NCBI GenBank assembly: GCA_027004335.1
Contig: JALTID010000013.1
Span: forward strand, 1 to 5,469
DNA: 5,469 bases
Direction of reading: 5' to 3'
Source: a bacterium
GTDB lineage: Bacteria > JALSQH01
Positions 1-5,469 of the stretch are shown in pieces. Numbering within the stretch: the stretch's first letter is position 1; every line of letters begins with the position of its first letter. The position numbers and the translations under genes were made by a program. Below the pieces are notes generated by a model. That model worked only from the letters and a program-made list of their open reading frames with translations. It did no database searches and was not told where the DNA came from.

Positions 1-2
1 AC

Positions 3-968
3 CTTGCCCCGGTTACAAAAGACAAAACTGAAATAGCACTGCTGGCAAATGTTGAGATTATTGAGGAAATCTCTGCAGTTCTCACCCATAAGGCTGTTGG
101 AATTGGTCTCTTCAGAACGGAGTTTCTTTTTCTAAACAGAGAATCTCCCCCCTCAGAGGAGGAGCAGTTTCAGATATATAAGAAAGTAGTTGAGAGGATC
201 GATCCATTCCCCGTGACGATAAGAACATTTGATTTAGGAGCTGATAAGAAAACTCCATTTCCTATCTATCAGGAAGATAATCCCGCCCTTGGTTTGAGAG
301 GAGTCAGACTGGCTCTCCGGGAAAAGGAAATTTTTAAAACACAATTGAAAGCGATTTTGAGAGCAAGCACCTATGGGAATATTCGGATTATGCTACCCAT
401 GGTCTCAGGAGTATGGGAAGTGAGAAAGGTGAGAAAAATAATAAATGAAATAAAAAGAGAATTCCGGGAAAAGAATGTATCATTTAATGAAAAAACTCCA
501 ATTGGTGCCATGATTGAAATACCTTCTGCAGCATTTGTCTCTGATCTCCTTGCAAAAGAGGTGGATTTCTTCAGCGTGGGGACCAATGACCTTGTTCAGT
601 ATACCCTCGCCGTGGACAGAACCAACGAGCATGTAGAGCATCTTTTTGAACCACTTCATCCTGCAGTAATCCGTATTCTCAATTTGATTGCAGAAAATGC
701 CAGAAAAGCAGGGATAGAGGTAAGCATATGTGGTGAAATGGCAGGGGATCCAAAATTTGCTCCAATCCTGATAGGAATGGGATACAGGAATCTCAGCATG
801 ATCCCCCACTCTATTTTGAAAGTAAAAAAAGTCATAAGAGCCCTGAGCGTTAAAGAATCAAGAGAGCTTGTGCAAAAACTGCTTCTCCTTGAAACAGCCA
901 GAAAGGTGGAGGATATTCTAAAAAAATTCATAGATACGCGGCTTTCCTTCCTCTATGATCTGGAATAA
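3..968 (+). CDS. ptsI: Phosphoenolpyruvate-protein phosphotransferase (PTS Enzyme I), 3' part
   Basis: Enzyme I takes phosphate from PEP and passes it to HPr in the cytoplasm, the first step of the phosphotransferase system. The reading frame is open from base 3, so the gene starts upstream; 321 codons are visible. Seen in order: GIGLFRTEF with a PEP-binding Arg (fragment residue 38), the TIRTFDLGADK segment with the second Arg (74), the RIMLPMVSG strand, MIEIPSA and GTNDL carrying the Mg-binding Glu and Asp, and ICGEMAGD with the catalytic Cys at fragment residue 243 (codon 729-731). In E. coli Enzyme I this Cys is residue 502 of 575, so roughly 260 residues, including the HPr-binding domain and the phospho-His, lie outside. 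The C-terminal tail is of normal length. A ptsP-type paralogue (with an N-terminal GAF domain) cannot be excluded because the N-terminus is not visible. The GTG at 213 is internal and not a start. Confidence 0.92.
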   Translation, partial: LAPVTKDKTEIALLANVEIIEEISAVLTHKAVGIGLFRTEFLFLNRESPPSEEEQFQIYKKVVERIDPFPVTIRTFDLGADKKTPFPIYQEDNPALGLRGVRLALREKEIFKTQLKAILRASTYGNIRIMLPMVSGVWEVRKVRKIINEIKREFREKNVSFNEKTPIGAMIEIPSAAFVSDLLAKEVDFFSVGTNDLVQYTLAVDRTNEHVEHLFEPLHPAVIRILNLIAENARKAGIEVSICGEMAGDPKFAPILIGMGYRNLSMIPHSILKVKKVIRALSVKESRELVQKLLLLETARKVEDILKKFIDTRLSFLYDLE

Positions 969-971
969 CGA

Positions 972-2159
972 ATGAAAAAATTTCATCGTAATGTCTGGAT
1001 AACAGGTTTCACATCTTTTTTTACAGATGTTAGCACAGAAATGCTCTATCCCCTTATATCGGTTTATATCAAAGCAATGGGGGGAGGAGCTGAGGTAATA
1101 GGTCTCATTGAAGGAATTGCTGAATCCCTTGCTTCTCTTCTCAAAGTGGTATCTGGAAGCATAGCAGACAGAATAGGTAGGAGAAAACCAGTAGCGATCT
1201 CAGGCTACACACTATCTCTCATAGGTAAATTTTTTCTCTATATTGCAGGCTCCTGGCCCATCATCTTGCTGGGAAGAGCAATAGATCGCACAGGAAAAGG
1301 GATAAGAGGAGCTCCTCGTGATGCGATGATAGCAGAATCCACCGATGGAAATATCAGAGGGGCTGCTTATGGTATCCACAGAACTCTGGATACTGCAGGG
1401 GCAGTTACAGGAGTACTAACTGCATATTTTCTTGTTACTTTTGTTCTAAACTCTCCAGAGAACAACACCGTCACCCTTCTTAAAAAAATAATTTTCATCA
1501 GCCTTGTTCCCGCCCTTGCAGGAGTAATAATACTCTTTTTCTCAACAGAAACTGGTGAGAAAAAGAAACAAGGTGGGAAACTGGATTTCAAAACATGGAA
1601 GGAGCTGGATGCAAATTTAAAAATATTTCTCACAGCTCTCTTTCTTTTTACCTTGGGGAATTCATCAAATCAGTTCATTTTCCTGAGGGCAATCCAGAAG
1701 GATCTTTCCTTTTCAATGTCGGAGTTGATTTTGCTTTACTTACTCTTTAATGTTGTAGAAACTATTGTCTCATATCCAGCGGGGAAACTCTCGGATAGAA
1801 CTGGAAGGAAACCGCTGTTGGTAACAGGATTTATAATGTATAGCCTGACATACCTGATAATAGCTCTCTGGCCTCAGCTGATATGGCTTGCAATGGCAGT
1901 TTACGGAATCTACACAGGTACAACTGGCGGAGTGGCAAGAGCCTTTGTCTCAGAACTCTCTCCCCCTGACAAAAAAGCCACAACCCTTGGGCTCTATGCC
2001 ACAATTGAGGGGATCGGACTCCTGCCAGCCTCATTGCTGGCAGGAGTCCTCTGGGAGAAGATCAATATATCCGCCCCATTTCTTTTCGGTGCCGCAACGG
2101 GAATATTAGCAAGTCTGACAATTCTTGTATTTATCAGAACTTCACAGGAAAACTCTTAA
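972..2159 (+). CDS. Major facilitator superfamily permease, substrate unknown
   Basis: A 395-residue inner-membrane transporter with the usual length and two-fold layout of a 12-helix MFS protein. The loop 2-3 signature is GSIADRIGRRKP (residues 62-73). Its degenerate copy in the second half is GKLSDRTGRKP (271-281). RAIDRTGKGIRGAPRDAMIAE (102-122) follows helix 4 and is typical of a bacterial subgroup of putative drug or metabolite exporters. A charged, Lys-rich cytoplasmic linker lies near 194-216 between the halves. The ATG at 972 sits 3 bases after the ptsI stop with only a weak GGA upstream, so translation is probably coupled to ptsI and the two genes cotranscribed. There is no substrate-specific motif I can name; sugar uptake is suggested only weakly by the ptsI neighbour. 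The 3' end overlaps the convergent lipoprotein gene by 4 bases. A perfect 14-bp inverted repeat lies within codons 349-360. Confidence 0.88.
   Translation: MKKFHRNVWITGFTSFFTDVSTEMLYPLISVYIKAMGGGAEVIGLIEGIAESLASLLKVVSGSIADRIGRRKPVAISGYTLSLIGKFFLYIAGSWPIILLGRAIDRTGKGIRGAPRDAMIAESTDGNIRGAAYGIHRTLDTAGAVTGVLTAYFLVTFVLNSPENNTVTLLKKIIFISLVPALAGVIILFFSTETGEKKKQGGKLDFKTWKELDANLKIFLTALFLFTLGNSSNQFIFLRAIQKDLSFSMSELILLYLLFNVVETIVSYPAGKLSDRTGRKPLLVTGFIMYSLTYLIIALWPQLIWLAMAVYGIYTGTTGGVARAFVSELSPPDKKATTLGLYATIEGIGLLPASLLAGVLWEKINISAPFLFGAATGILASLTILVFIRTSQENS
2016..2049. repeat. Perfect 14-bp inverted repeat inside the MFS gene
   Basis: The arms GGACTCCTGCCAGC (2016-2029) and GCTGGCAGGAGTCC (2036-2049) are exact reverse complements around a 6-base loop. 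They are GC-rich and would form a stable hairpin in RNA from either strand. No T-run follows on either strand, so this is not a simple intrinsic terminator. It encodes GLLPASLLAGVL, a conserved kind of helix segment in MFS proteins, so coding constraint may explain part of the symmetry. Confidence 0.85.
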
Positions 2160-2536
2160 AAACCCACATGCTGAGGTTTAAGGGAAGTGTTTGTATTAGT
2201 ATTAATTGAATTCAACATCATCACATCACCAACCACATATGTATCCACATTTTTGATCAAATTACTGCCTGAACCGTAAACATCACAGGTTACCTTAACA
2301 AACACAAAGGTATCACTTGCATCGGTATTTTTCACCTTACCGTAGATCCAGGTTGAGCCGCTCTGAGAATTAGGAACTATGCTAGTATCAAAAAGTTGTA
2401 GCGGTGACTGATTCTCGTTGTTGGTGTTATTTTCGTTGTTTTCCTCAGAAGATTCCGAAAGGCCACATCCTGTCCTGCTCAACAAAGACGCAAAAAACAC
2501 AGGAATAATAAGTAATAAAAAGAACTTGCTTTTCAT
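2156..2536 (-). CDS. Small putative lipoprotein, FxLYD-like, probably C-terminally truncated
   Basis: A 126-residue exported protein read from ATG 2534-2536. This start is chosen over the ATG at 2560 because GGAGGTG lies about 4-5 bases upstream of it and because the signal peptide MKSKFFLLLIIPVFFASLLS then begins properly. The likely lipidated Cys is residue 24 in SRTGC; the Arg at -3 is not canonical. An Asn/Glu-rich low-complexity linker (about 27-43) tethers a beta-rich domain: WIYGKVKN, then FVFVKVTCDVYGSGSNLI, TYVVGDV and TNTSLKP. This resembles the FxLYD family pattern (a G.V.N strand, then a [F/V]x[L/V]YD-like strand, then a tyrosine-valine stretch and L.PG). By that pattern one or two further strands should follow LKPQHVGF, but the frame stops there, inside the convergent MFS gene end. 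Function unknown; the family assignment is by eye. No convincing -35/-10 pair was found upstream. Confidence 0.6.
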   Translation of the reverse strand: MKSKFFLLLIIPVFFASLLSRTGCGLSESSEENNENNTNNENQSPLQLFDTSIVPNSQSGSTWIYGKVKNTDASDTFVFVKVTCDVYGSGSNLIKNVDTYVVGDVMMLNSINTNTNTSLKPQHVGF

Positions 2537-2573
2537 GGAGCACCTCCCCTTTTTTATCATCTATACCTTATAA

Positions 2574-2759
2574 TGTGAAAAAAGCGCCTTTCCGGTTCTT
2601 TTCCATCTTTCTCTAAAGAAACTTAATAAGTTAAAAGCAAATCTCTATTTTTATAACAAAGAAGATGTAGAAAAAGAAATAATTAATGTGAATAATACTC
2701 TATATCTTGATATCTTGGGTGGGGAATATGTCTTAACCAGAATAAGGGGACTGTATTGA
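2574..2759 (+). pseudogene. Start-less open stretch, possible gene remnant
   Basis: Between the two lipoprotein genes one + frame stays open for 61 codons, from just after a TAA (2571-2573) to TGA at 2757-2759. It contains no ATG; the only in-frame GTG (2688) has no ribosome site. The later part looks protein-like: KANLYFYNKEDVEKE, then NNTLYLDILGGEYVL and RIRGLY. The composition is AT-rich, so an open stretch of this length could also be chance. I do not recognise the family. It could be the 3' end of a gene whose 5' part was lost, in keeping with the damaged genes on both sides. The rest of the 2537-2805 gap shows only the lipoprotein ribosome binding site and no other clear feature. Confidence 0.22.
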
Positions 2760-2805
2760 TGTTCCAGGTAAAAAGTGATAGGATTTAGAAAATTAAGATA
2801 GTGGC

Positions 2806-3036
2806 ATGAGAAACTGTTTTATACTCTTACTTATTTTCTTTATTATGCTCCTTGCCAGTTGTAGCTCCATAAAGAGGTATTCCTATTCCTTCCCTCAGGG
2901 GGTTGCCTCTGGAGATCCCACTTCTAAAAGTGTGATCCTGTGGCCAAGAGTAGTAGACAGTGGAAATGATAGCGGAATAAATTTGATTTTTTATGTTTCT
3001 GAGGATCAAGATTTTAAAAATATCGTGCAGAAGGGT
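2806..3036 (+). pseudogene. PhoD-like alkaline phosphatase lipoprotein, N-terminal fragment
   Basis: The frame opens with a textbook lipoprotein signal peptide (hydrophobic core residues 5-17, lipobox LASC with Cys19). It continues with FPQGVASGDPTSKSVILWPR (residues 29-48) and a strand ending in FYVSEDQDFKNIVQKG (62-77). This is the N-terminal Ig-like domain of PhoD-type phosphodiesterases/alkaline phosphatases, which normally read GVASGDP...LWTR and run on for 400-500 residues into a calcineurin-like metal-binding domain. Similarity stops at about residue 77. The remaining codons to the TAA at 3127-3129 look unrelated and Cys/Phe-rich. The catalytic domain is absent, so no activity is expected; a short secreted peptide could still be made. 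Possible weak promoter: TTGATG (2756) - 17 bp - TAGGAT (2779). The ribosome site is poor. Confidence 0.75.
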
Positions 3037-3085
3037 AATTACCGGAGATCTTCACGCCCCAATAGTGTCTGGTGTTTATGCTTAA
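3035..3085 (+). pseudogene. Out-of-frame tail piece, possible PhoD-like metal-motif remnant
   Basis: Immediately at the point where PhoD-like similarity ends, the next forward frame reads VITGDLHAPIVSGVYA and then stops at TAA 3083-3085. GD-[IVL]-H is the pattern of the late metal-binding motif of PhoD-like phosphatases (as in LTGDVH). The piece may therefore be the far side of an internal deletion plus frameshift that removed most of the catalytic domain. It is only 16 residues, so chance similarity is a real alternative. Confidence 0.3.
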
Positions 3086-3101
3086 TTTTTCCCCATTCTG
3101 T

Positions 3102-3151
3102 TTGCATCTACAATTTGTTTTTAGTATAATGAGGCTGGTATACTGTATAAT
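3102..3151 (+). promoter_or_regulatory. Tandem sigma-70-type promoter elements for the EtfD-like gene
   Basis: One candidate is TTGCAT (3102-3107), 17 bp, then a perfect TATAAT (3125-3130). A second overlapping candidate is TTGTTT (3115-3120), 18 bp, then TATACT (3139-3144). A further perfect TATAAT lies at 3146-3151. GTATAATG occurs twice, at 3124-3131 and 3145-3152, exactly 21 bp (about two helical turns) apart. The -35 boxes are only partial matches. Confidence 0.6.
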
Positions 3152-3157
3152 GTATAC
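3138..3157. promoter_or_regulatory. Dyad GTATAC-N8-GTATAC, candidate operator
   Basis: Two self-palindromic GTATAC hexamers (3138-3143 and 3152-3157) flank an 8-base spacer that itself contains TATA. The 20-bp element overlaps the second -10 region and ends 18 bases before the start codon, where a bound repressor would block transcription. The size and symmetry fit a dimeric regulator of TetR or GntR type, both of which commonly control fatty-acid oxidation genes. The regulator identity is inference. Confidence 0.4.
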
Positions 3158-3163
3158 AAAGAT

Positions 3164-3168
3164 GGAGG
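3164..3168 (+). promoter_or_regulatory. Ribosome binding site GGAGG that decides the start
   Basis: GGAGG lies 7 bases before ATG 3176 but only 1 base before the in-frame TTG at 3170, so ATG 3176 is the likely start. Confidence 0.75.
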
Positions 3169-3175
3169 TTTGGAA

Positions 3176-5194
3176 ATGGTTAATCCTAATAACATACCTA
3201 CAAGACCGGTTCCGTGGAATGTTCCTCATTTTGATCTTACCCTTCATTATATTTTAATGTTTGTTGCTCTTGCTTTCTTCTTATATGGTTTTTATCTTAA
3301 GTACAGAGATTGGATGGTAGGAAAAGCTACAGAGAAAGGGTTGTTGTCTAAGGATCTTTATCCCCAAAACATAAAGGATTTCTTTAGTTATGGAATAATT
3401 CAACTCAGAATTTTGAGGGAAGCTCTTACAGGAACAATGCATCTCTTCATTTTTTGGGGAATGACAATTCTTACTATTGGAACAGTTATTGTTGCTGTCC
3501 ACATGGATATGGGGATTCACATTTATAAGGGAATCTTTTATCTTCTTGTATCTTTCTTCCTTGAAATATTTGGCATCTTGTTAATTATTGGCGTACTTAT
3601 TGCTGCCTATCGGAGATATATACAGAAAAATAAGAGATTGATGAACAAATGGGATGATGCGGTAATTCTTCTCCTTTTCTTCTTGATTCCTTTAACAGGT
3701 TTTATTTTAGAAAGTATAAGGATACATATAACTCATCCTGAGTGGGCAAAGTGGTCTTTTATTGGATACTGGTTGAGTGGCATTTATGGAGGAATGAGTG
3801 ACTCAACTTTGAGAACAATTCATAGGCTTACATGGGATTTGCATTCATGGATGGCTCTGGGGTTTATTGCTCTAATTCCGTTTACGAAATTAACCCATAT
3901 TTTTGTTTCTCCTGCGTATCTTCTTATAAAGAAAAATAAGCCATCGGCAAAGCTTCCGACAACTTTTAATCTAATGGAGTTAATGGAAGCAAGCGATGAG
4001 GAAATGGAAAATTTTAAATCGGGAATAGATGTTTTTGCTGATATTGAAGTGAGAGATCTGGTAATGCTGGATGCCTGTACAAGATGTGGAAGATGTACCG
4101 AGGCATGTCCCGCATGGAATACGAATAAAGCTCTTAACCCAAGAGATGTGATTTTAAAGCTTAGTGGGCAGTTGCATTCAAAACAGAGAGATGAAACCTT
4201 CATAGGAACGACTATTTCAGAAGAAGAAATCTGGGATTGTACAACCTGTGGGGCATGTATAGAGAAATGTCCTGTGATGATCAGGCAATATGATCTGTTA
4301 ATGATGATGAGAAGAAGCCTTGTTGATCAGATGAAGATTGATCCAAATGCAAAGAACGCTCTCAATAGGTTTAGAAACACTGGTAATCCCTATGGACTCA
4401 GTCCTTCTGAAAGATTGGCGTGGGCAAAGGATCTTGAGGTTCCCACCATAAAAGATAATCCTAATCCTGAATATCTCTACTGGGTTGGATGTTCTCCTTC
4501 TTATGATCCAAGAAATATAAAGATTGCAAGAGCGTTTGTCCAGATATTGAATAAAGCTGGTGTAAATTATGCTGTTTTAGGTTCAGAGGAACGATGTTGT
4601 GGTGATAGTGCAAGAAGATTGGGAGATGAAGCTCTCTTTCAGGAACTTGTATTTCAGAATATAGACTTGTTTAATCAGTATGGTATTAAAAAGATACTTG
4701 TTACATGTCCTCATGGGTATAATACTTTTAAAAATGAATATCCAGAATTCGGTGGTAACTTCGAAGTAATGCATCATTCTCAATTATTAGCTAAATTAAT
4801 TGCTGAAGGAAGAATTAACCCCAGGGGATTGGATCTATCTAAAATTACTTATCATGATCCATGTTATCTTGGAAGACACAATGGGGAGTATGATGCTCCA
4901 AGGGCGGTTGTAAGCAGTATTGCTAATAATCATTTTATAGAGCTTGATAGGAACAGGAATAATTCTTTCTGCTGCGGAGGTGGAGGTGGTAAAATGTGGT
5001 ATGAGGAAACAGGTGAGAGAATTAATTATAACCGAGCTGATGAGATAATTGGTAAAGGAGTTGATGCTGTTGCAGTTGCTTGTCCATTTTGTTTAACTAT
5101 GCTTGAAGACGGAATGAAATACAGAAACAAAGAGGAAGAGATCGCAGTCAAAGATATTTCTGAGCTTGTCTGGGAAGCTGTTAAGGAGGAATAA
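3176..5194 (+). CDS. EtfD-like membrane iron-sulfur oxidoreductase (probable ETF:menaquinone oxidoreductase)
   Basis: A 672-residue inner-membrane electron carrier. The N-terminal part has five or six hydrophobic segments (about 23-41, 86-108, 120-145, 161-180, 224-251 and a weaker one near 195-206), resembling the NarI cytochrome b subunit. Candidate haem ligands are His89, His216, His223 and His241. The cytoplasmic part carries two [4Fe-4S] motifs, CTRCGRCTEACP (Cys301/304/307/311) and CTTCGACIEKCP (Cys355/358/361/365). Two CCG domains of the HdrD/GlpC type follow: Cys439, CysCys474-475, Cys511; then Cys563, CysCys599-600, Cys636/639. This order matches the former DUF224 family, including mycobacterial EtfD and the ETF:(methyl)menaquinone oxidoreductase of syntrophic fatty-acid oxidisers. 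Those proteins pass acyl-CoA dehydrogenase electrons from ETF to quinone. The first CCG domain ends in CPHG rather than CxxC. It has its own promoter and terminator, so it looks monocistronic, and it converges with an acyl-CoA ligase gene. Specificity for ETF is inferred; a DsrK/Hdr-like partner is the alternative. Confidence 0.87.
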   Translation: MVNPNNIPTRPVPWNVPHFDLTLHYILMFVALAFFLYGFYLKYRDWMVGKATEKGLLSKDLYPQNIKDFFSYGIIQLRILREALTGTMHLFIFWGMTILTIGTVIVAVHMDMGIHIYKGIFYLLVSFFLEIFGILLIIGVLIAAYRRYIQKNKRLMNKWDDAVILLLFFLIPLTGFILESIRIHITHPEWAKWSFIGYWLSGIYGGMSDSTLRTIHRLTWDLHSWMALGFIALIPFTKLTHIFVSPAYLLIKKNKPSAKLPTTFNLMELMEASDEEMENFKSGIDVFADIEVRDLVMLDACTRCGRCTEACPAWNTNKALNPRDVILKLSGQLHSKQRDETFIGTTISEEEIWDCTTCGACIEKCPVMIRQYDLLMMMRRSLVDQMKIDPNAKNALNRFRNTGNPYGLSPSERLAWAKDLEVPTIKDNPNPEYLYWVGCSPSYDPRNIKIARAFVQILNKAGVNYAVLGSEERCCGDSARRLGDEALFQELVFQNIDLFNQYGIKKILVTCPHGYNTFKNEYPEFGGNFEVMHHSQLLAKLIAEGRINPRGLDLSKITYHDPCYLGRHNGEYDAPRAVVSSIANNHFIELDRNRNNSFCCGGGGGKMWYEETGERINYNRADEIIGKGVDAVAVACPFCLTMLEDGMKYRNKEEEIAVKDISELVWEAVKEE

Positions 5195-5197
5195 TCT

Positions 5198-5223
5198 AAA
5201 GGGCGGCGTAAGCCGCCCTTTTT
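5198..5223. terminator. Bidirectional rho-independent terminator
   Basis: GGGCGGC (5201-5207), loop GTAA, GCCGCCC (5212-5218) is a perfect 7-bp GC stem, extended to 10 bp by AAA (5198-5200) pairing with TTT (5219-5221). The T-run on the + strand (5219-5223) ends the EtfD-like transcript, starting 4 bases after its stop codon. On the - strand the hairpin is followed by only TTTAGATT, so termination of the acyl-CoA ligase transcript is possible but weaker. Confidence 0.92.
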
Positions 5224-5225
5224 AT

Positions 5226-5469
5226 TTAACTATACATTTTGTCAATTAAATCTTTGTACTTCTCATCAATAACTCTTCTTTTAACTTTAAGTGTTGGTGT
5301 TAATTCTCCACTTTCAGGAGTGAGAGGAAAGGGTATAAGCTCAAATTTTTTAATTGTTGAATATCTTGGAAGAGTGCTATTAACCTCCTGAACAGCCTCT
5401 TCAAATATTTTTCCTATTTCCTCTTTCGATAGTAAATCTTTCATGTCAGAATATTCTATACCTTTTTCC
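5226..5469 (-). CDS. Long-chain fatty acid-CoA ligase (AMP-forming), C-terminal part
   Basis: The last 80 codons of an adenylate-forming enzyme that activates fatty acids with ATP and CoA. The frame is open to the window edge, so the 5' part lies to the right; the ATG at 5442-5444 is internal. The tail carries YSTIKKFELIPFPLTPESGE followed by LTPTLKVKRRV and ends YKDLIDKMYS. This is the C-terminal subdomain of the FAA1/ACSL-like long-chain branch. The Lys of TPTLK (fragment residue 61) is the expected catalytic lysine of the A10 motif. The length from that Lys to the end is normal. The gene converges on the EtfD-like gene across the shared terminator. Chain-length preference cannot be judged from this part; the functional fit with beta-oxidation electron transfer is good. 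Confidence 0.88.
   Translation of the reverse strand, partial: EKGIEYSDMKDLLSKEEIGKIFEEAVQEVNSTLPRYSTIKKFELIPFPLTPESGELTPTLKVKRRVIDEKYKDLIDKMYS

Noticed and set aside
480-931. Overlapping - strand ORFs inside ptsI
   Set aside because: They lie opposite highly conserved Enzyme I motifs and have no ribosome sites or domains.
2016-2049. Inverted repeat as an intrinsic terminator
   Set aside because: No T-run follows the stem on either strand and it lies inside conserved coding sequence.
2537-2560. ATG at 2560 as the lipoprotein start
   Set aside because: The downstream ATG at 2536 follows a strong GGAGGTG and gives a standard signal peptide.
2569-2574. TATAAT on the + strand as a promoter for the phosphatase remnant
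   Set aside because: No -35-like hexamer lies at 16-18 bp and it is over 200 bases from the start codon.
3170-3175. TTG at 3170 as the start of the EtfD-like protein
   Set aside because: GGAGG lies only 1 base away, too close; the ATG at 3176 has ideal 7-base spacing.
3072-3257. 61-residue + strand ORF overlapping the promoter and the start of the EtfD-like gene
   Set aside because: It crosses the promoter, dyad and ribosome site of the real gene in another frame and has no recognisable domain.
3820-4203. 127-residue - strand ORF inside the EtfD-like gene
   Set aside because: It is antisense to the conserved first ferredoxin motif and is a shadow frame of a clearly conserved gene.
1-5469. 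CRISPR array, tRNA/rRNA genes, insertion sequences
   Set aside because: No spaced repeat series, no cloverleaf or rRNA-like segment, and no transposase or terminal inverted repeats were seen.

Overview
The window is bacterial DNA with dense coding, short gaps, Shine-Dalgarno sites and a rho-independent terminator. It holds two intact or near-intact genetic blocks separated by about 0.9 kb of damaged sequence. The gene set is a phosphotransferase-system Enzyme I, lipoproteins, a membrane CCG-domain iron-sulfur oxidoreductase and a long-chain acyl-CoA ligase. This points to a Gram-negative-type bacterium of low to moderate GC that oxidises fatty acids through a menaquinone-type chain, such as a Desulfobacterota, Nitrospirota, Deferribacterota or Spirochaetota relative. 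The sequence alone does not fix the taxon.

Left block (1-2159, + strand): the 3' part of ptsI (Enzyme I, PEP-binding and dimerisation half) runs in from upstream. An MFS permease gene of unknown substrate follows after only 3 bases, probably in the same operon.

Middle (2156-about 3090): a short lipoprotein gene on the - strand, resembling the FxLYD family but apparently missing its C-terminus, converges on the MFS gene with a 4-base overlap. Next come a start-less open stretch and the first ~77 codons of a PhoD-like alkaline phosphatase lipoprotein that ends abruptly. An out-of-frame piece with a GDLH motif follows the break. This zone reads as gene decay or a rearrangement scar.

Right block (about 3100-5469): tandem promoter elements and a GTATAC-N8-GTATAC dyad precede a 672-residue membrane protein. 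It fuses a NarI-like haem b membrane domain to a two-[4Fe-4S] ferredoxin domain and two CCG domains, the architecture of EtfD / ETF:menaquinone oxidoreductase (the former DUF224 family). A perfect bidirectional terminator follows. The C-terminal 80 residues of a long-chain fatty acid-CoA ligase then enter from the right on the - strand. Together the right-hand genes suggest fatty-acid activation plus delivery of beta-oxidation electrons from ETF to the quinone pool. No etfAB or acyl-CoA dehydrogenase gene lies inside the window.
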